Source: CAUZWH01 sp965247665
GTDB taxonomy: Bacteria; Pseudomonadota; Alphaproteobacteria; SHVV01
Direction of reading: 5' to 3'
DNA length: 64,000 bases
NCBI GenBank assembly: GCA_965247665.1
Contig: CBDFHH010000003.1
Span: 186,001 to 250,000 of the forward strand
Each line of letters starts with the position of its first letter. Positions within the stretch are counted from its first letter, which is position 1. Shown piece by piece: positions 49,089-57,618 of this stretch. The position numbers and the translations under genes are program-made. The notes beneath the pieces were generated by a model, which had not been told where the DNA came from, made no database searches, and was given only the letters and a program-made list of their open reading frames with translations.

Positions 49089-50186
49089 CTAATTGATCGA
49101 ATACAGAGCGGCAGTGTTGCCGCCGACAACGTTTTCCTGATCGCTTCGGGACAAGCCGTCCAGCAGGTTGGCGACATGGCCCTGGGCTTCGATGCCGATC
49201 GAACGGATATGCGGAAAGTCCGACCCCCACAGAACGCAGTCGGCGCCGAGCTGGTGGATCACGTGATTGGCTTCGGGATCGTTGATGACGCCGTGCCACA
49301 TGCGCTTCTTCACGTAGTCGCTGGCTTTCATTTCGAGTTTGGGCATATCGACGTAGGGACCAAGGCCGTTCTGCACCGAATCGATGCGCCACATGAAATA
49401 GGGCAGCCAGCCAAGATCGAACTCGCCGACGACGAGTTTGAGCTTGGGAAAGCGGTCGAGAATACCGCCAAAGACGAAGTCGTCGGACAGGATCGGCATC
49501 ACCTCCGCGAACAGGTTGATCATCGCGCCCGACACTTGCTCGAGCTCGTCGTCGTTTTCGAAATGCAGCGGGTCGGGGCACTGGCCGGTGGCGGCGTGGA
49601 TGGTGATCGGGACACCAAGCTCTTCAGCGCTTGCCCAGAACGGGTCGTAAACGGCCTTGCGGTAGGGCGGGCACCCCACGGGCGCGCCGAGATTGATCAT
49701 GGCCCCGCGCAGACCTTTCTTGGCGACCCGTTGGAGCTCGGCGTTGGCCCACGCCACGTCGTGCATCGGAATAACGGCGATGCCGACCAGGCGCTTGGGA
49801 TCATACGAGCAAAACTCGGCCAGCCAGTCGTTGAACACGGCCGCGGAATCGCGCAAGACCTCGGGGTGATCGCTGGGGTACTGCAGAAGCATGTGGGTGG
49901 TGTAGAGCACTTCGGACTCGACGCCGGCCTGCCCCTGGAACGCGACCCGCTTCTCGGGAACATAGCCCGCTTCAACGAAGCCGAGTTCCTGCTGTTCCTT
50001 CTGGATGGCGGCGAATTTACGCACCTGTTTGCCGGTCCAGAAGAACTTGCCTTTGCGTCCTTTGTATTCGTCGAACACCCGCGGGGTGAGATCGCCGTGT
50101 TTCTTACCGATCGCCTTTTCCCACAGATCGGCAGGCTCCATGACGTGCGAATCACCGGAGATCACGCGATCGAAGTTGAGTTCCAT
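49089..50186 (-). CDS. Amidohydrolase-related protein (COG2159, ACMSD-like)
   Basis: The start ATG 50186 has AGGGAG about 9 nt upstream; the frame is open further, but homology starts MELNFDRVISGDSHVMEPAD. The 365-residue protein belongs to the decarboxylase/hydrolase branch of the amidohydrolase superfamily. SGDSHVMEP gives the first ligand, VPITIHAATGQCPDPLHF the middle His, and KLVVGEFDLGWLPYFMWRID and VLWGSDFPHIRS the late Glu/Asp region. Members hydrolyse or decarboxylate aromatic or cyclic acids. It is divergent from an alpha/beta hydrolase and a binding-protein operon, which suggests one catabolic unit. Confidence 0.82.
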   Translation of the reverse strand: MELNFDRVISGDSHVMEPADLWEKAIGKKHGDLTPRVFDEYKGRKGKFFWTGKQVRKFAAIQKEQQELGFVEAGYVPEKRVAFQGQAGVESEVLYTTHMLLQYPSDHPEVLRDSAAVFNDWLAEFCSYDPKRLVGIAVIPMHDVAWANAELQRVAKKGLRGAMINLGAPVGCPPYRKAVYDPFWASAEELGVPITIHAATGQCPDPLHFENDDELEQVSGAMINLFAEVMPILSDDFVFGGILDRFPKLKLVVGEFDLGWLPYFMWRIDSVQNGLGPYVDMPKLEMKASDYVKKRMWHGVINDPEANHVIHQLGADCVLWGSDFPHIRSIGIEAQGHVANLLDGLSRSDQENVVGGNTAALYSIN

Positions 50187-50300
50187 GGTCTTTGCTCCCT
50201 GAGAGGCGTTACTCTTAACCGATCTTACAGCTAATCTCGGCGCTGCGCGCGGGCGTATCGTTCGATGATCCCCGCTTAACATCAACAACGGGAGCAATCC

Positions 50301-51131
50301 ATGCGCATCTCATTCACCGACGTCGACGGCTGCCGGGTCCGCTACATTTTCGAAGGCGAGGGCGAACGCGTAATCGTGTTGCTGCATGGGTTGGGAATCT
50401 CGGCCGACTCGTGGGCGCGCAACATAGACGTCCTGGCCGCGAAATACCGCGTCATTGCGCCGGATCTGCCGGGCCACGGCTTTACCGAGCTGCCGGACCT
50501 CAGGGGCAGGGCGGCGCATCCGACGATGGTCGAGATCGTACTTGGATTGCTCGATCGGCTTGGTGTCGACACATTCAGTATTTGCGGACACTCTTATGGC
50601 GCGACAATCGCCGCGCTGATCTATTTCGAGCGGCCCGGCAAAGTCGAGAAGCTGATCTTCAACGGCTCCCACAGGATCTTCCAGAGCCCCGACGAGACGG
50701 TAAAAGGGTTCGAGAATTCCTACGCCAACGCCAAATCGGCGATCGGGGATCCCTCGCTGGCGACCTGCCGTCAGCGAATGGCCAACGTCTGCTACGACCC
50801 GGACAACATTCCTGAAGAGCTTTTGCTGGTGCAGCTTACCAGCTATGCCCTACCGACCTCGGCGGATAATTACGAGAAGATCGCGCGCGCCAACATGGAA
50901 CTCGACCTGTCGCGGCCCTATCGCTGCGGCGATCGTATCCATGAGGTCGCGGTCCCGGTTCTGGTGATGTCCGGCAAGGAAGACGTGCGGGTGCCGGTTG
51001 CCGATCTCGAGGACGGGATGAAACGCCTGCAGGACGGCGAACTGGTTCTGGTCGATCACTGCGGGCACATGCTGCAGAGCGAACACGCCGACCTGTTCAA
51101 CACCAAGATGCTCGAATTTCTCGACCGCTAG
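50301..51131 (+). CDS. Alpha/beta-hydrolase-fold protein
   Basis: The 276-residue cytoplasmic hydrolase starts at ATG 50301, with GGGAGCAATCC upstream. The oxyanion loop is VIVLLHGLGISADSWARNID, the nucleophile Ser98 is in ICGHSYGATIAALIYF, the acid lies in VLVMSGKEDVRVPVADL, and the His in LVDHCGHMLQSEHADLF. DLPGHGFTELP is the typical loop before the lid. It is likely a C-C or ester hydrolase in the catabolic unit with the importer downstream. Confidence 0.87.
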   Translation: MRISFTDVDGCRVRYIFEGEGERVIVLLHGLGISADSWARNIDVLAAKYRVIAPDLPGHGFTELPDLRGRAAHPTMVEIVLGLLDRLGVDTFSICGHSYGATIAALIYFERPGKVEKLIFNGSHRIFQSPDETVKGFENSYANAKSAIGDPSLATCRQRMANVCYDPDNIPEELLLVQLTSYALPTSADNYEKIARANMELDLSRPYRCGDRIHEVAVPVLVMSGKEDVRVPVADLEDGMKRLQDGELVLVDHCGHMLQSEHADLFNTKMLEFLDR

Positions 51132-51278
51132 AAAGGACCGGATTTCGGCCCGCAACCCACGGCAACCGGCATCGGTCCTTTGGCCGCAAGCTGCGGCCCG
51201 TGCCGAGGTGACGGGTTCGCGTGACGCGATGGTCGCACTATTATTCATCATTCGCATGTATCCCAAGGGAGGAAACCA

Positions 51279-52883
51279 ATGAAGGCACTTCGTCACATCG
51301 CACGCCTATGCTTCGCCGGCGTCGTCGCGGTGGCGCTGGCAGTGGCGTTCGGTATCGGCGCGGCTTCGGCGCAACAGCGCGGCGGCGAGCTCCATACCGT
51401 GGTGAACCCCGAGCCGGCGCATCTCGGTCTTGGTATGACGGGCCAGATCGGTGCTTACGTCATCAGCAGCAAGATCTTCCAGTCGCTGTTCAAATACGAT
51501 TTCAACCTGCAGCCGATCCCCGTGCTGGCCGCCGCGTGGGAAGCTTCCCCCGACGGCAAGACCTTCACATTCAAGCTACGCGAGAACGTGCGCTGGCACG
51601 ACGGCAAGCCGTTTACGGCACATGACGTCGCCTTCACCTGCAGCGAGATTCTGCGCAAGTACAATCCGTTGTCGCGCCGGGTGTTCGCGCGCGCCGAGAA
51701 GATCTATGCCAAGGACGACCACACAGTGGTGTTCCAATTCAAGGAGCCCTATCCGGCGTTCCTGTCGATGTTCGACGTCGCTTCCGTGCCGATCCTGCCC
51801 AAGCACCTTTACGAAGGCACGGACTATCCCAAGAACGAGTGGAACTCGAAGCCGGTAGGCACCGGCCCGTTCAAGTTTGCGGAGTGGAAGAAGGGTTCGC
51901 ATATCAAGCTGGTGCGCAACGAGGACTATTGGAAGCCGGGGCTCCCCTACCTCGATGCGATCTGGATTCACATGCTGCCCGACGCCGCATCGCGTGCGCT
52001 GGCGCTCGAGGAGGGCCGGATCCATTTCACCAGCTGGGGTGCGATCGAAGGCTACGACATTCCCCGGCTCGAGGCGCTGCCGCATCTCGAGATGACCACC
52101 AAGGGCTACGAGTTGATGGGGACGATGATGTGGCTCGAGTTCAACCACCGCAAGGCGCCGTTTAACGACGTGCGCTTCCGCAAAGCGATTGCTCGCGCCA
52201 TCGACCGCAACTTCATCCGCGACAACATCTATTACGGCCTCGGTAAGTTGCCCGGCGGCCCGGTGTCGACGGTGACCCGATATTACGACCCCGACGTTCA
52301 GGCTATGTGGGACCACAACCCGGCCGAGGCGCGGCGGATGCTCGATGAGATGGGGCTGAAGCCGGATGCTAACGGGGTGCGGCTGAAGGTCGATTTCATC
52401 CCGATCTACGCGTCGCTCGGCGAGCAGCACACGCGCATCGCCGAGTACGTCCAGCAGGCGCTCAAGGATGTCGGTATCGAGGCCAACATCATCAGCACCG
52501 ACGCCGGCGGCTGGATGAAGAAGATGGGCAATTGGGAATACGACATTGCCGTCAACTTCATGGGGCAGTACGGCGATCCCGAGCTTGGCGTTGCCCGGTC
52601 CTATATTTCGAGCAACATCAAGAAGGGCGTGCCGTTCAACAACATGGCCGGCTACTCCAACCCTAGGGTTGACGACCTGTTCGCCCGCGGCGCCGTTGAA
52701 ATGGACCCGAAGGAACGGGCGGCGATCTACAGCGAACTGCAGAAGACGCTGATCGACGATATGGCGTTCGTGTGGTTGCTCGAGTTCGAGCTGCCGCATT
52801 TCGTGAACACCAAGTTCAAGAACGTGATCAGCAACGCCCTTGGCAACAAGGACGACTTCGAAGGTGTCTACGTAGAAGAGTAA
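51279..52883 (+). CDS. ABC importer substrate-binding protein, dipeptide/opine/nickel (SBP_bac_5) family, paralogue 1
   Basis: ATG 51279 follows AAGGGAGGAAACC. The 534-residue protein has a Sec signal peptide: MKALRHIARLCFAGVVAVAL to about ASA-Q at residues 28-32. The mature sequence starts QQRGGELHTVVNPEPAHLGL. AAWEASPDGKTFTFKLRENV with RWHDGKPFTAHDV is the family signature, followed by VRFRKAIARAIDRNFIRDNI. It is very similar to the second binding protein at 54108: both share GYExxGTMMWLEFNHRKAP and the same ends. A strong terminator follows it, so it may be expressed separately from the rest of the operon. Confidence 0.92.
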   Translation: MKALRHIARLCFAGVVAVALAVAFGIGAASAQQRGGELHTVVNPEPAHLGLGMTGQIGAYVISSKIFQSLFKYDFNLQPIPVLAAAWEASPDGKTFTFKLRENVRWHDGKPFTAHDVAFTCSEILRKYNPLSRRVFARAEKIYAKDDHTVVFQFKEPYPAFLSMFDVASVPILPKHLYEGTDYPKNEWNSKPVGTGPFKFAEWKKGSHIKLVRNEDYWKPGLPYLDAIWIHMLPDAASRALALEEGRIHFTSWGAIEGYDIPRLEALPHLEMTTKGYELMGTMMWLEFNHRKAPFNDVRFRKAIARAIDRNFIRDNIYYGLGKLPGGPVSTVTRYYDPDVQAMWDHNPAEARRMLDEMGLKPDANGVRLKVDFIPIYASLGEQHTRIAEYVQQALKDVGIEANIISTDAGGWMKKMGNWEYDIAVNFMGQYGDPELGVARSYISSNIKKGVPFNNMAGYSNPRVDDLFARGAVEMDPKERAAIYSELQKTLIDDMAFVWLLEFELPHFVNTKFKNVISNALGNKDDFEGVYVEE

Positions 52884-52903
52884 CCCCGACCGACGGTGTA
52901 CCG

Positions 52904-52940
52904 GAGCGGGACCTCGAAAAGGTCCCGCTCCTTTTTCTTG
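52904..52940 (+). terminator. Intrinsic terminator after binding-protein gene 1
   Basis: GGAGCGGGACCT (52904-52915) and AGGTCCCGCTCC (52921-52932) pair perfectly over 12 bp with a CGAAA loop, followed by TTTTTCTT (52933-52940). It lies 21 nt after the stop codon of the first binding protein and 23 nt before the luciferase-like gene. Confidence 0.9.
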
Positions 52941-52962
52941 GACTACGCGGGAGGCGCGCGCG

Positions 52963-54027
52963 ATGACGAAGCACGATTGGCGGCTGAGTTACATGCCGCC
53001 GCACGATTCGATCCGCGATGGTCTTAAACTTTGGCAGGCGTGCGAAGGCGCGGGCCTCGAGGTGATCGGACCCGCGGATTCCCAGAATCTGATGCGCGAG
53101 ATGTATGTCTGCCTGACCGCGATCGCGATGTCGACGACGCGGGTCCGGATCATGAGCTACGCCACCAATCCGGTGACCCGCCACCCGACCGTTACGGCGG
53201 GTGCGTTCGTGTCGCTCGAGGAGCTCGCGCCGGGACGGATGATGATGGGCATCGCCACCGGCGATTCGGCGCTGTGGTCGATGGGTCGCGACCCGGCCAA
53301 GCTGCGGCATTTACGCGACTACATCCAAACCGTTAAGGCTCTCTGCGCCGGCGAGGAAGTCACCTGGGACGGGCGCGCCTTCAAACCGCGCTGGGCTCAG
53401 TTCGAGCCGTTCGACCTGCCGACCTACGTGATGTGTTCCGGCCCCAAGACCTTGCGCATGGCGGCCGAGGTCGCCGACGGTGCCGTCGTGCATATGGGGT
53501 TTGCGCCCGAAGACCTTGCCCAGGTGCGCGAAATCATAGCGGCGGGGCGCCGCGCCGTCGGCAAGGACCCCGCGACGTTCGACGTGTGGTGGAACGCGCC
53601 CGTCCTATTCGGTGAGACTTACGAGGCGGCGGCGACCCGTAATATCGGTTGGCTCCCGCGCTGGCTGACGATGGGGAGCCTCGATGGCAAGGGCATCCCC
53701 GATGAGCTCAAGGAGAAGGTCAAGGAGCTCAACGCCGATCAGCACAGTCTCGACAATGTCTACCGCGGCAAGGACCGCGAACAGATTCTGGTCGAACGGG
53801 CCAAAAGTCTCGGCCTCTACGATTGGCTGATGAGCCGGTCGGCACGCTTACTCGGCCCGCCGGAGCAAGTCGCCGAGCGATTGAACGAGCTGGCCGACAA
53901 GGAAGGTCTTGTTCAGTGGATCTTCTTTCTCTATAGCGCCAAAACCACGCCGGTGACCGGTGCCGTCGACGAGCGTTTACGCTTGATCGAGCTGCTTCGC
54001 GACAAGGTGATGACGGCCTTGCACTAA
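52963..54027 (+). CDS. Luciferase-like (LLM class) flavin-dependent monooxygenase/oxidoreductase
   Basis: ATG 52963 follows GGGAGG. The 354-residue protein is an (alpha/beta)8 LLM-family enzyme. YMPPHDSIRDGLKLWQACEG, then GLEVIGPADSQNL, is the N-terminal strand-helix. MSTTRVRIMSYATNPVTRHP is the family's flavin-side loop, and LEELAPGRMMMGIATGDSAL is the conserved core motif. AADGAVVHMG-like EVADGAVVHMGF follows. Cofactor could be FMN or F420; an alphaproteobacterial host makes FMN likely. It sits between two copies of the binding protein, so it likely oxidises the imported substrate. Confidence 0.88.
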   Translation: MTKHDWRLSYMPPHDSIRDGLKLWQACEGAGLEVIGPADSQNLMREMYVCLTAIAMSTTRVRIMSYATNPVTRHPTVTAGAFVSLEELAPGRMMMGIATGDSALWSMGRDPAKLRHLRDYIQTVKALCAGEEVTWDGRAFKPRWAQFEPFDLPTYVMCSGPKTLRMAAEVADGAVVHMGFAPEDLAQVREIIAAGRRAVGKDPATFDVWWNAPVLFGETYEAAATRNIGWLPRWLTMGSLDGKGIPDELKEKVKELNADQHSLDNVYRGKDREQILVERAKSLGLYDWLMSRSARLLGPPEQVAERLNELADKEGLVQWIFFLYSAKTTPVTGAVDERLRLIELLRDKVMTALH

Positions 54028-54107
54028 CGCAACGTGCGGTTTTCCGCGCGGGCGTGTTATTCTGCCACCATTACGAAAGCCCGAGCAGATCGGGCAGGGA
54101 GGTGACT

Positions 54108-55709
54108 ATGAGCAATTTACGTAGACTAATGCGTAGTAGCAGTTGGGTCGTCGCCATTTCGGCACTGATCCTGGCGGTTGGGCTGGGCACGGCCAACGCG
54201 CAAAAGCGCGGCGGCGAGCTCCATTCGATTATCAATCTCGAACCCGGTCATCTCGGGATCGGGCTGAATCTGCAGATCCCGGCGCAGGTGATCAGCAGCA
54301 AGATCTTCCAGTCGTTGATTAAATACGACGCCAACTTCGATCCGGTGCCGGTGTTGGCGGAGTCCTGGGACGCGTCGGCAGACGGCAAGTCCTTCACCTT
54401 CAAGCTGCGCCAGGGTGTGACTTGGCACGACGGCAAGCCGTTCACCGCCGCCGATGTGGTGTTTACGGTCGAGGAGATCATGGCGATCCATCCGCTGTCG
54501 CGGCGTGTGTTCGCGCGCGTCGAAAGCACCACCGCGCCGGACGACTACACCGTGGTGTTCAAGCTCAAGCAGCCCTACGCCGCGTTCATGTCGGCATTCG
54601 ATATCTCGTCAGTTCCGATCTACCCGAAGCACCTCTACGAGGGCACCGACTACAGGAAGAACGACTACAACAACAAACCGATCGGCACCGGTCCGTTCAT
54701 GTTCGTCGAATGGAAGCGCGGCTCGCACGTCAAGCTGGCGCGTAATGAGAACTACTGGAAGAAGGATCGGCCGTATCTCGACGCGCTCTACTTCCACGTT
54801 CTCCCGGACTCGGCCACGCGGGCGCTGGAGCTCGAGCAGGGCAGGGTCCACTTCACCAGCTGGGGCAACATCGAAGGCCCCGATGTCGCGCGCCTGGCCG
54901 CCATGCCGCATCTTGAGATGACCACCAAGGGTTATGAGATGATCGGCACGATGATGTGGCTGGAGTTCAATCATCGTAAAGCGCCATTCAACGATGTACG
55001 GTTCCGTAAGGCGATCGCCCATGCGATCGATCGCAGTTTTATCCGCGACAACATCTATTACGGGCTCGGCAAGATCCCCAACAGTCCGATCTCGACGGTG
55101 ACCCGGTTCTATAACCCCGACACCAAGATGGATTGGGAGTACAGCCCGGAGAAAGCCAAGGCGTTGCTCGACGAAATAGGCCTCAAGCCGGACGCCGACG
55201 GGGTTCGCCTGAAAACCACGTTGCTGCCGATCGCCGCGGTCTACGGTGAGCAGTACGTCCGTAGCGGCGAGTATGTAAAGCAAGCGCTTGCCGATGTCGG
55301 GATCGACGCCGAGATTCATTCGGTCGACGCGCCGACCTGGATCAAGCGGCAGGCCAACGGTGAGTTCGATCTCATGATCACCTTCATGGGACAGTATGGT
55401 GATCCCGATCTCGGCGTTGCCCGTTCATACATCTCCAGCAACATCAAGAAGGGAGTGCCGTTCAACAACACCGCGGGATACGCCAATCCCGAGGTCGACG
55501 CGCTGTTCACCAAAGCGGCCATCGAAATGGACCCGAACAAGCGGGCAGCTCTCTATAGCGAGCTGCAGCAGGTCATGGTCGATGACGTGCCCGTGATCTG
55601 GTTCCTCGAATACGAGCTGCCTCACTTCATCAACAAGAAGTTTAGGAACGTCATCGTCGACGTCCATGGCAACAAGGGCGACTTCGAAGATGCCTACCTT
55701 GCCGAGTAG
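54108..55709 (+). CDS. ABC importer substrate-binding protein, SBP_bac_5 family, paralogue 2
   Basis: ATG 54108 follows GGGAGG (54096-54102 region). The 533-residue protein has a signal peptide (WVVAISALILAVGLGTANAQ). It closely matches paralogue 1 in length and motifs: KRGGELHSIINLEPGHLGIG, KIFQSLIKYDANFDPVPVLA, TTKGYEMIGTMMWLEFNHRK, FRNVIVDVHGNKGDFEDAYL. The tandem pair brackets the LLM oxidoreductase. It is the binding protein nearest the permease genes (96 nt upstream), separated from them by a hairpin. Confidence 0.92.
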   Translation: MSNLRRLMRSSSWVVAISALILAVGLGTANAQKRGGELHSIINLEPGHLGIGLNLQIPAQVISSKIFQSLIKYDANFDPVPVLAESWDASADGKSFTFKLRQGVTWHDGKPFTAADVVFTVEEIMAIHPLSRRVFARVESTTAPDDYTVVFKLKQPYAAFMSAFDISSVPIYPKHLYEGTDYRKNDYNNKPIGTGPFMFVEWKRGSHVKLARNENYWKKDRPYLDALYFHVLPDSATRALELEQGRVHFTSWGNIEGPDVARLAAMPHLEMTTKGYEMIGTMMWLEFNHRKAPFNDVRFRKAIAHAIDRSFIRDNIYYGLGKIPNSPISTVTRFYNPDTKMDWEYSPEKAKALLDEIGLKPDADGVRLKTTLLPIAAVYGEQYVRSGEYVKQALADVGIDAEIHSVDAPTWIKRQANGEFDLMITFMGQYGDPDLGVARSYISSNIKKGVPFNNTAGYANPEVDALFTKAAIEMDPNKRAALYSELQQVMVDDVPVIWFLEYELPHFINKKFRNVIVDVHGNKGDFEDAYLAE

Positions 55710-55719
55710 TTGAGCTTTA

Positions 55720-55758
55720 CCGCTCCGTCCCGGCCGGCGACGGCGCGGGATGGAGCGG
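55720..55758 (+). terminator. Hairpin between binding-protein gene 2 and the permease genes
   Basis: CCGCTCCGTCCCG (55720-55732) pairs with CGGGATGGAGCGG (55746-55758) over 13 bp including one G-T pair, with a 13-nt loop. No T-run follows, so it is an attenuator or mRNA-stabilising hairpin rather than a full terminator. It would favour the binding protein over the membrane subunits. Confidence 0.55.
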
Positions 55759-55804
55759 CTCCTCTCACGCGGGCTGCACTACCTCGTTCTGAACTGATCG
55801 CGAC

Positions 55805-56782
55805 ATGGGTCGCCTCCGCTACGTAGCGATACGGCTGCTGCAGGGTGTTGCCATCATCCTGGCAATCGTCGTGCTGAATTTCTTCCTGTTGCGCGCGGCA
55901 CCGGGCGATCCCGCATTGGCAATGGCGGGCGAGGCCGGCGCGGCCGATGCCGAATATATCGAGCAGCTGCGCAAGGATTGGGGGCTCGATCGACCGATCC
56001 TCGAACAGCTCGGCATCTATGTCGGCGGCGTCGTCACCTTCGACTTCGGTTATTCCTATCGTTTTGGCGCGCCTGTGCTCGACGTCCTTCTCGAGCGTTT
56101 GCCATCAACGCTGTTGCTTACGATCGCCGCGTTCTTCCTGGCGCTGGGACTGGGGGTGTTCCTTGGCACCATTGCCGCACTCAAAGTGGGATCGTGGATT
56201 GACACCATTGTCACGGTGGTGGCGCTCGCCTTCTACGCCACGCCGATCTTCTGGTTTGCTTTGATGAGCATTCTCCTGTTCTCGGTGGTGGTGAACTGGC
56301 TGCCGCCGGTCGGTTACGAGACGATCGGTGCCGAGTACACCGGTTTTCGCCACATCCTCGACGTGGCCCACCATCTGATCCTGCCGATGTTGACGCTCGG
56401 CCTGTTTTACACCGCGATCTACGCTCGACTCGCGCGCACCTCGATCCTCGAAGTCATGCGGATGGAGTTCGTTACGACGGCACGGGCCAAGGGGCTGCGC
56501 GAAGGCCGCATCGTGGCGGCGCATATTATGCGTAACGCCGTGCTGCCGGTGATCTCGATGGCCGGTTTCCAAGCCGGCCATCTGGTTGGCGGCACCGTGA
56601 TCATCGAGACGATCTTCGCCTGGCCGGGGATCGGTCGATTGGCGTTCGAGGCGGTACTGGGTCGCGACTACACGCTGCTGCTCGGCGTGTTCCTGATGAC
56701 CTCTGCCATGGTGGTGATCTTCAACTTGATCACCGACCTCATCTATTCCCTGGTCGATCCGCGTATCGAGGTGCAGAGTTGA
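55805..56782 (+). CDS. ABC importer permease, DppB type
   Basis: The 325-residue inner-membrane protein starts at ATG 55805. VAIRLLQGVAIILAIVVLNF is the usual first helix and LLRAAPGDPALAMAGEAGAA the conserved periplasmic P-G-D-P loop. YTAIYARLARTSILEVMRME, then FVTTARAKGLREGRI, is the EAA coupling motif, and NAVLPVISMAGFQAGHLVGG, VIIETIFAWPGIG the closing signature. It overlaps dppC by 4 nt (TTGA). Confidence 0.94.
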   Translation: MGRLRYVAIRLLQGVAIILAIVVLNFFLLRAAPGDPALAMAGEAGAADAEYIEQLRKDWGLDRPILEQLGIYVGGVVTFDFGYSYRFGAPVLDVLLERLPSTLLLTIAAFFLALGLGVFLGTIAALKVGSWIDTIVTVVALAFYATPIFWFALMSILLFSVVVNWLPPVGYETIGAEYTGFRHILDVAHHLILPMLTLGLFYTAIYARLARTSILEVMRMEFVTTARAKGLREGRIVAAHIMRNAVLPVISMAGFQAGHLVGGTVIIETIFAWPGIGRLAFEAVLGRDYTLLLGVFLMTSAMVVIFNLITDLIYSLVDPRIEVQS

Positions 56783-57618
56783 GGGAATTCTGGACCCGCT
56801 ACAAGCGCAACAAGGGCGCGGTGATCGGCCTGATCGTCGTTGCGTTCGTCGTGGTGGTCGCGGTCCTCGCGCCGGTTATTTTCCCGACTTCGCCGTGGCG
56901 CATTATCGGGCGCCCGTTCCTGCCGCCGATGTCACCGAACTTTCTTCTCGGCACCGATATGCTGGGCCGCGATATTCTGGTCGGGATGGCGCACGGCGCC
57001 CGAGTCTCCCTCCTGGTCGGGATCGTCTCGGCTCTGGCGAGCAGCGTGGTCGGTATCCTGATCGGCGGCATCGCCGGCTATTACAGCGGGCGCATCGACG
57101 ACGCCCTGATGCGCTTCACCGAGCTGTTTCAAACGATCCCGAGCTTCATCCTCGCCATCGTTCTGGTCGGCATCCTCAACCCGACCATCTACTCGGTCGT
57201 GTTGGCGATTTCGATCATCAGCTGGCCGCCGGTGGCACGATTGGTGCGCGGCGAATTCCTCAGCTTGCGCGAGCGGGAATTCGTGATGGCGTCGATCGTC
57301 GTCGGCCAATCCGACATGCGCATCATCTTTAGCCAGATCCTGCCCAACACCATGGGACCGATCATCGTTATGGCGTCGTTAATGGTGGCCGGCGCGATTC
57401 TGCTCGAGGGCTCGCTGTCGTTCCTGGGTCTCGGCGACCCGGAGATGATGAGTTGGGGCTTCATGATCGGAGCTTCGCGAAATCTTATTCGCGTTGCGTG
57501 GTGGATGAGCCTGTTCCCGGGCCTGGCGATATTCATCACCGTGCTGGCGCTTAATCTGGTTGGCGAGGGACTCACCGACGCACTCAACCCGCGGCTGGCT
57601 CGGGAGGTCAAGGCATGA
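56779..57618 (+). CDS. ABC importer permease, DppC type
   Basis: TTG 56779 overlaps the dppB stop. The 279-residue protein begins REFWTRYKRNKGAVIGLIVV, the standard DppC N-terminus. FLLGTDMLGRDILVGMAHGA is a diagnostic loop, and VARLVRGEFLSLREREFVMA the EAA-type motif. LLEGSLSFLGLGDPEMMSWG is the C-terminal hallmark. It overlaps the ATPase gene by 4 nt (ATGA). Together with the DppB-type protein it forms the membrane channel. Confidence 0.94.
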   Translation: MREFWTRYKRNKGAVIGLIVVAFVVVVAVLAPVIFPTSPWRIIGRPFLPPMSPNFLLGTDMLGRDILVGMAHGARVSLLVGIVSALASSVVGILIGGIAGYYSGRIDDALMRFTELFQTIPSFILAIVLVGILNPTIYSVVLAISIISWPPVARLVRGEFLSLREREFVMASIVVGQSDMRIIFSQILPNTMGPIIVMASLMVAGAILLEGSLSFLGLGDPEMMSWGFMIGASRNLIRVAWWMSLFPGLAIFITVLALNLVGEGLTDALNPRLAREVKA

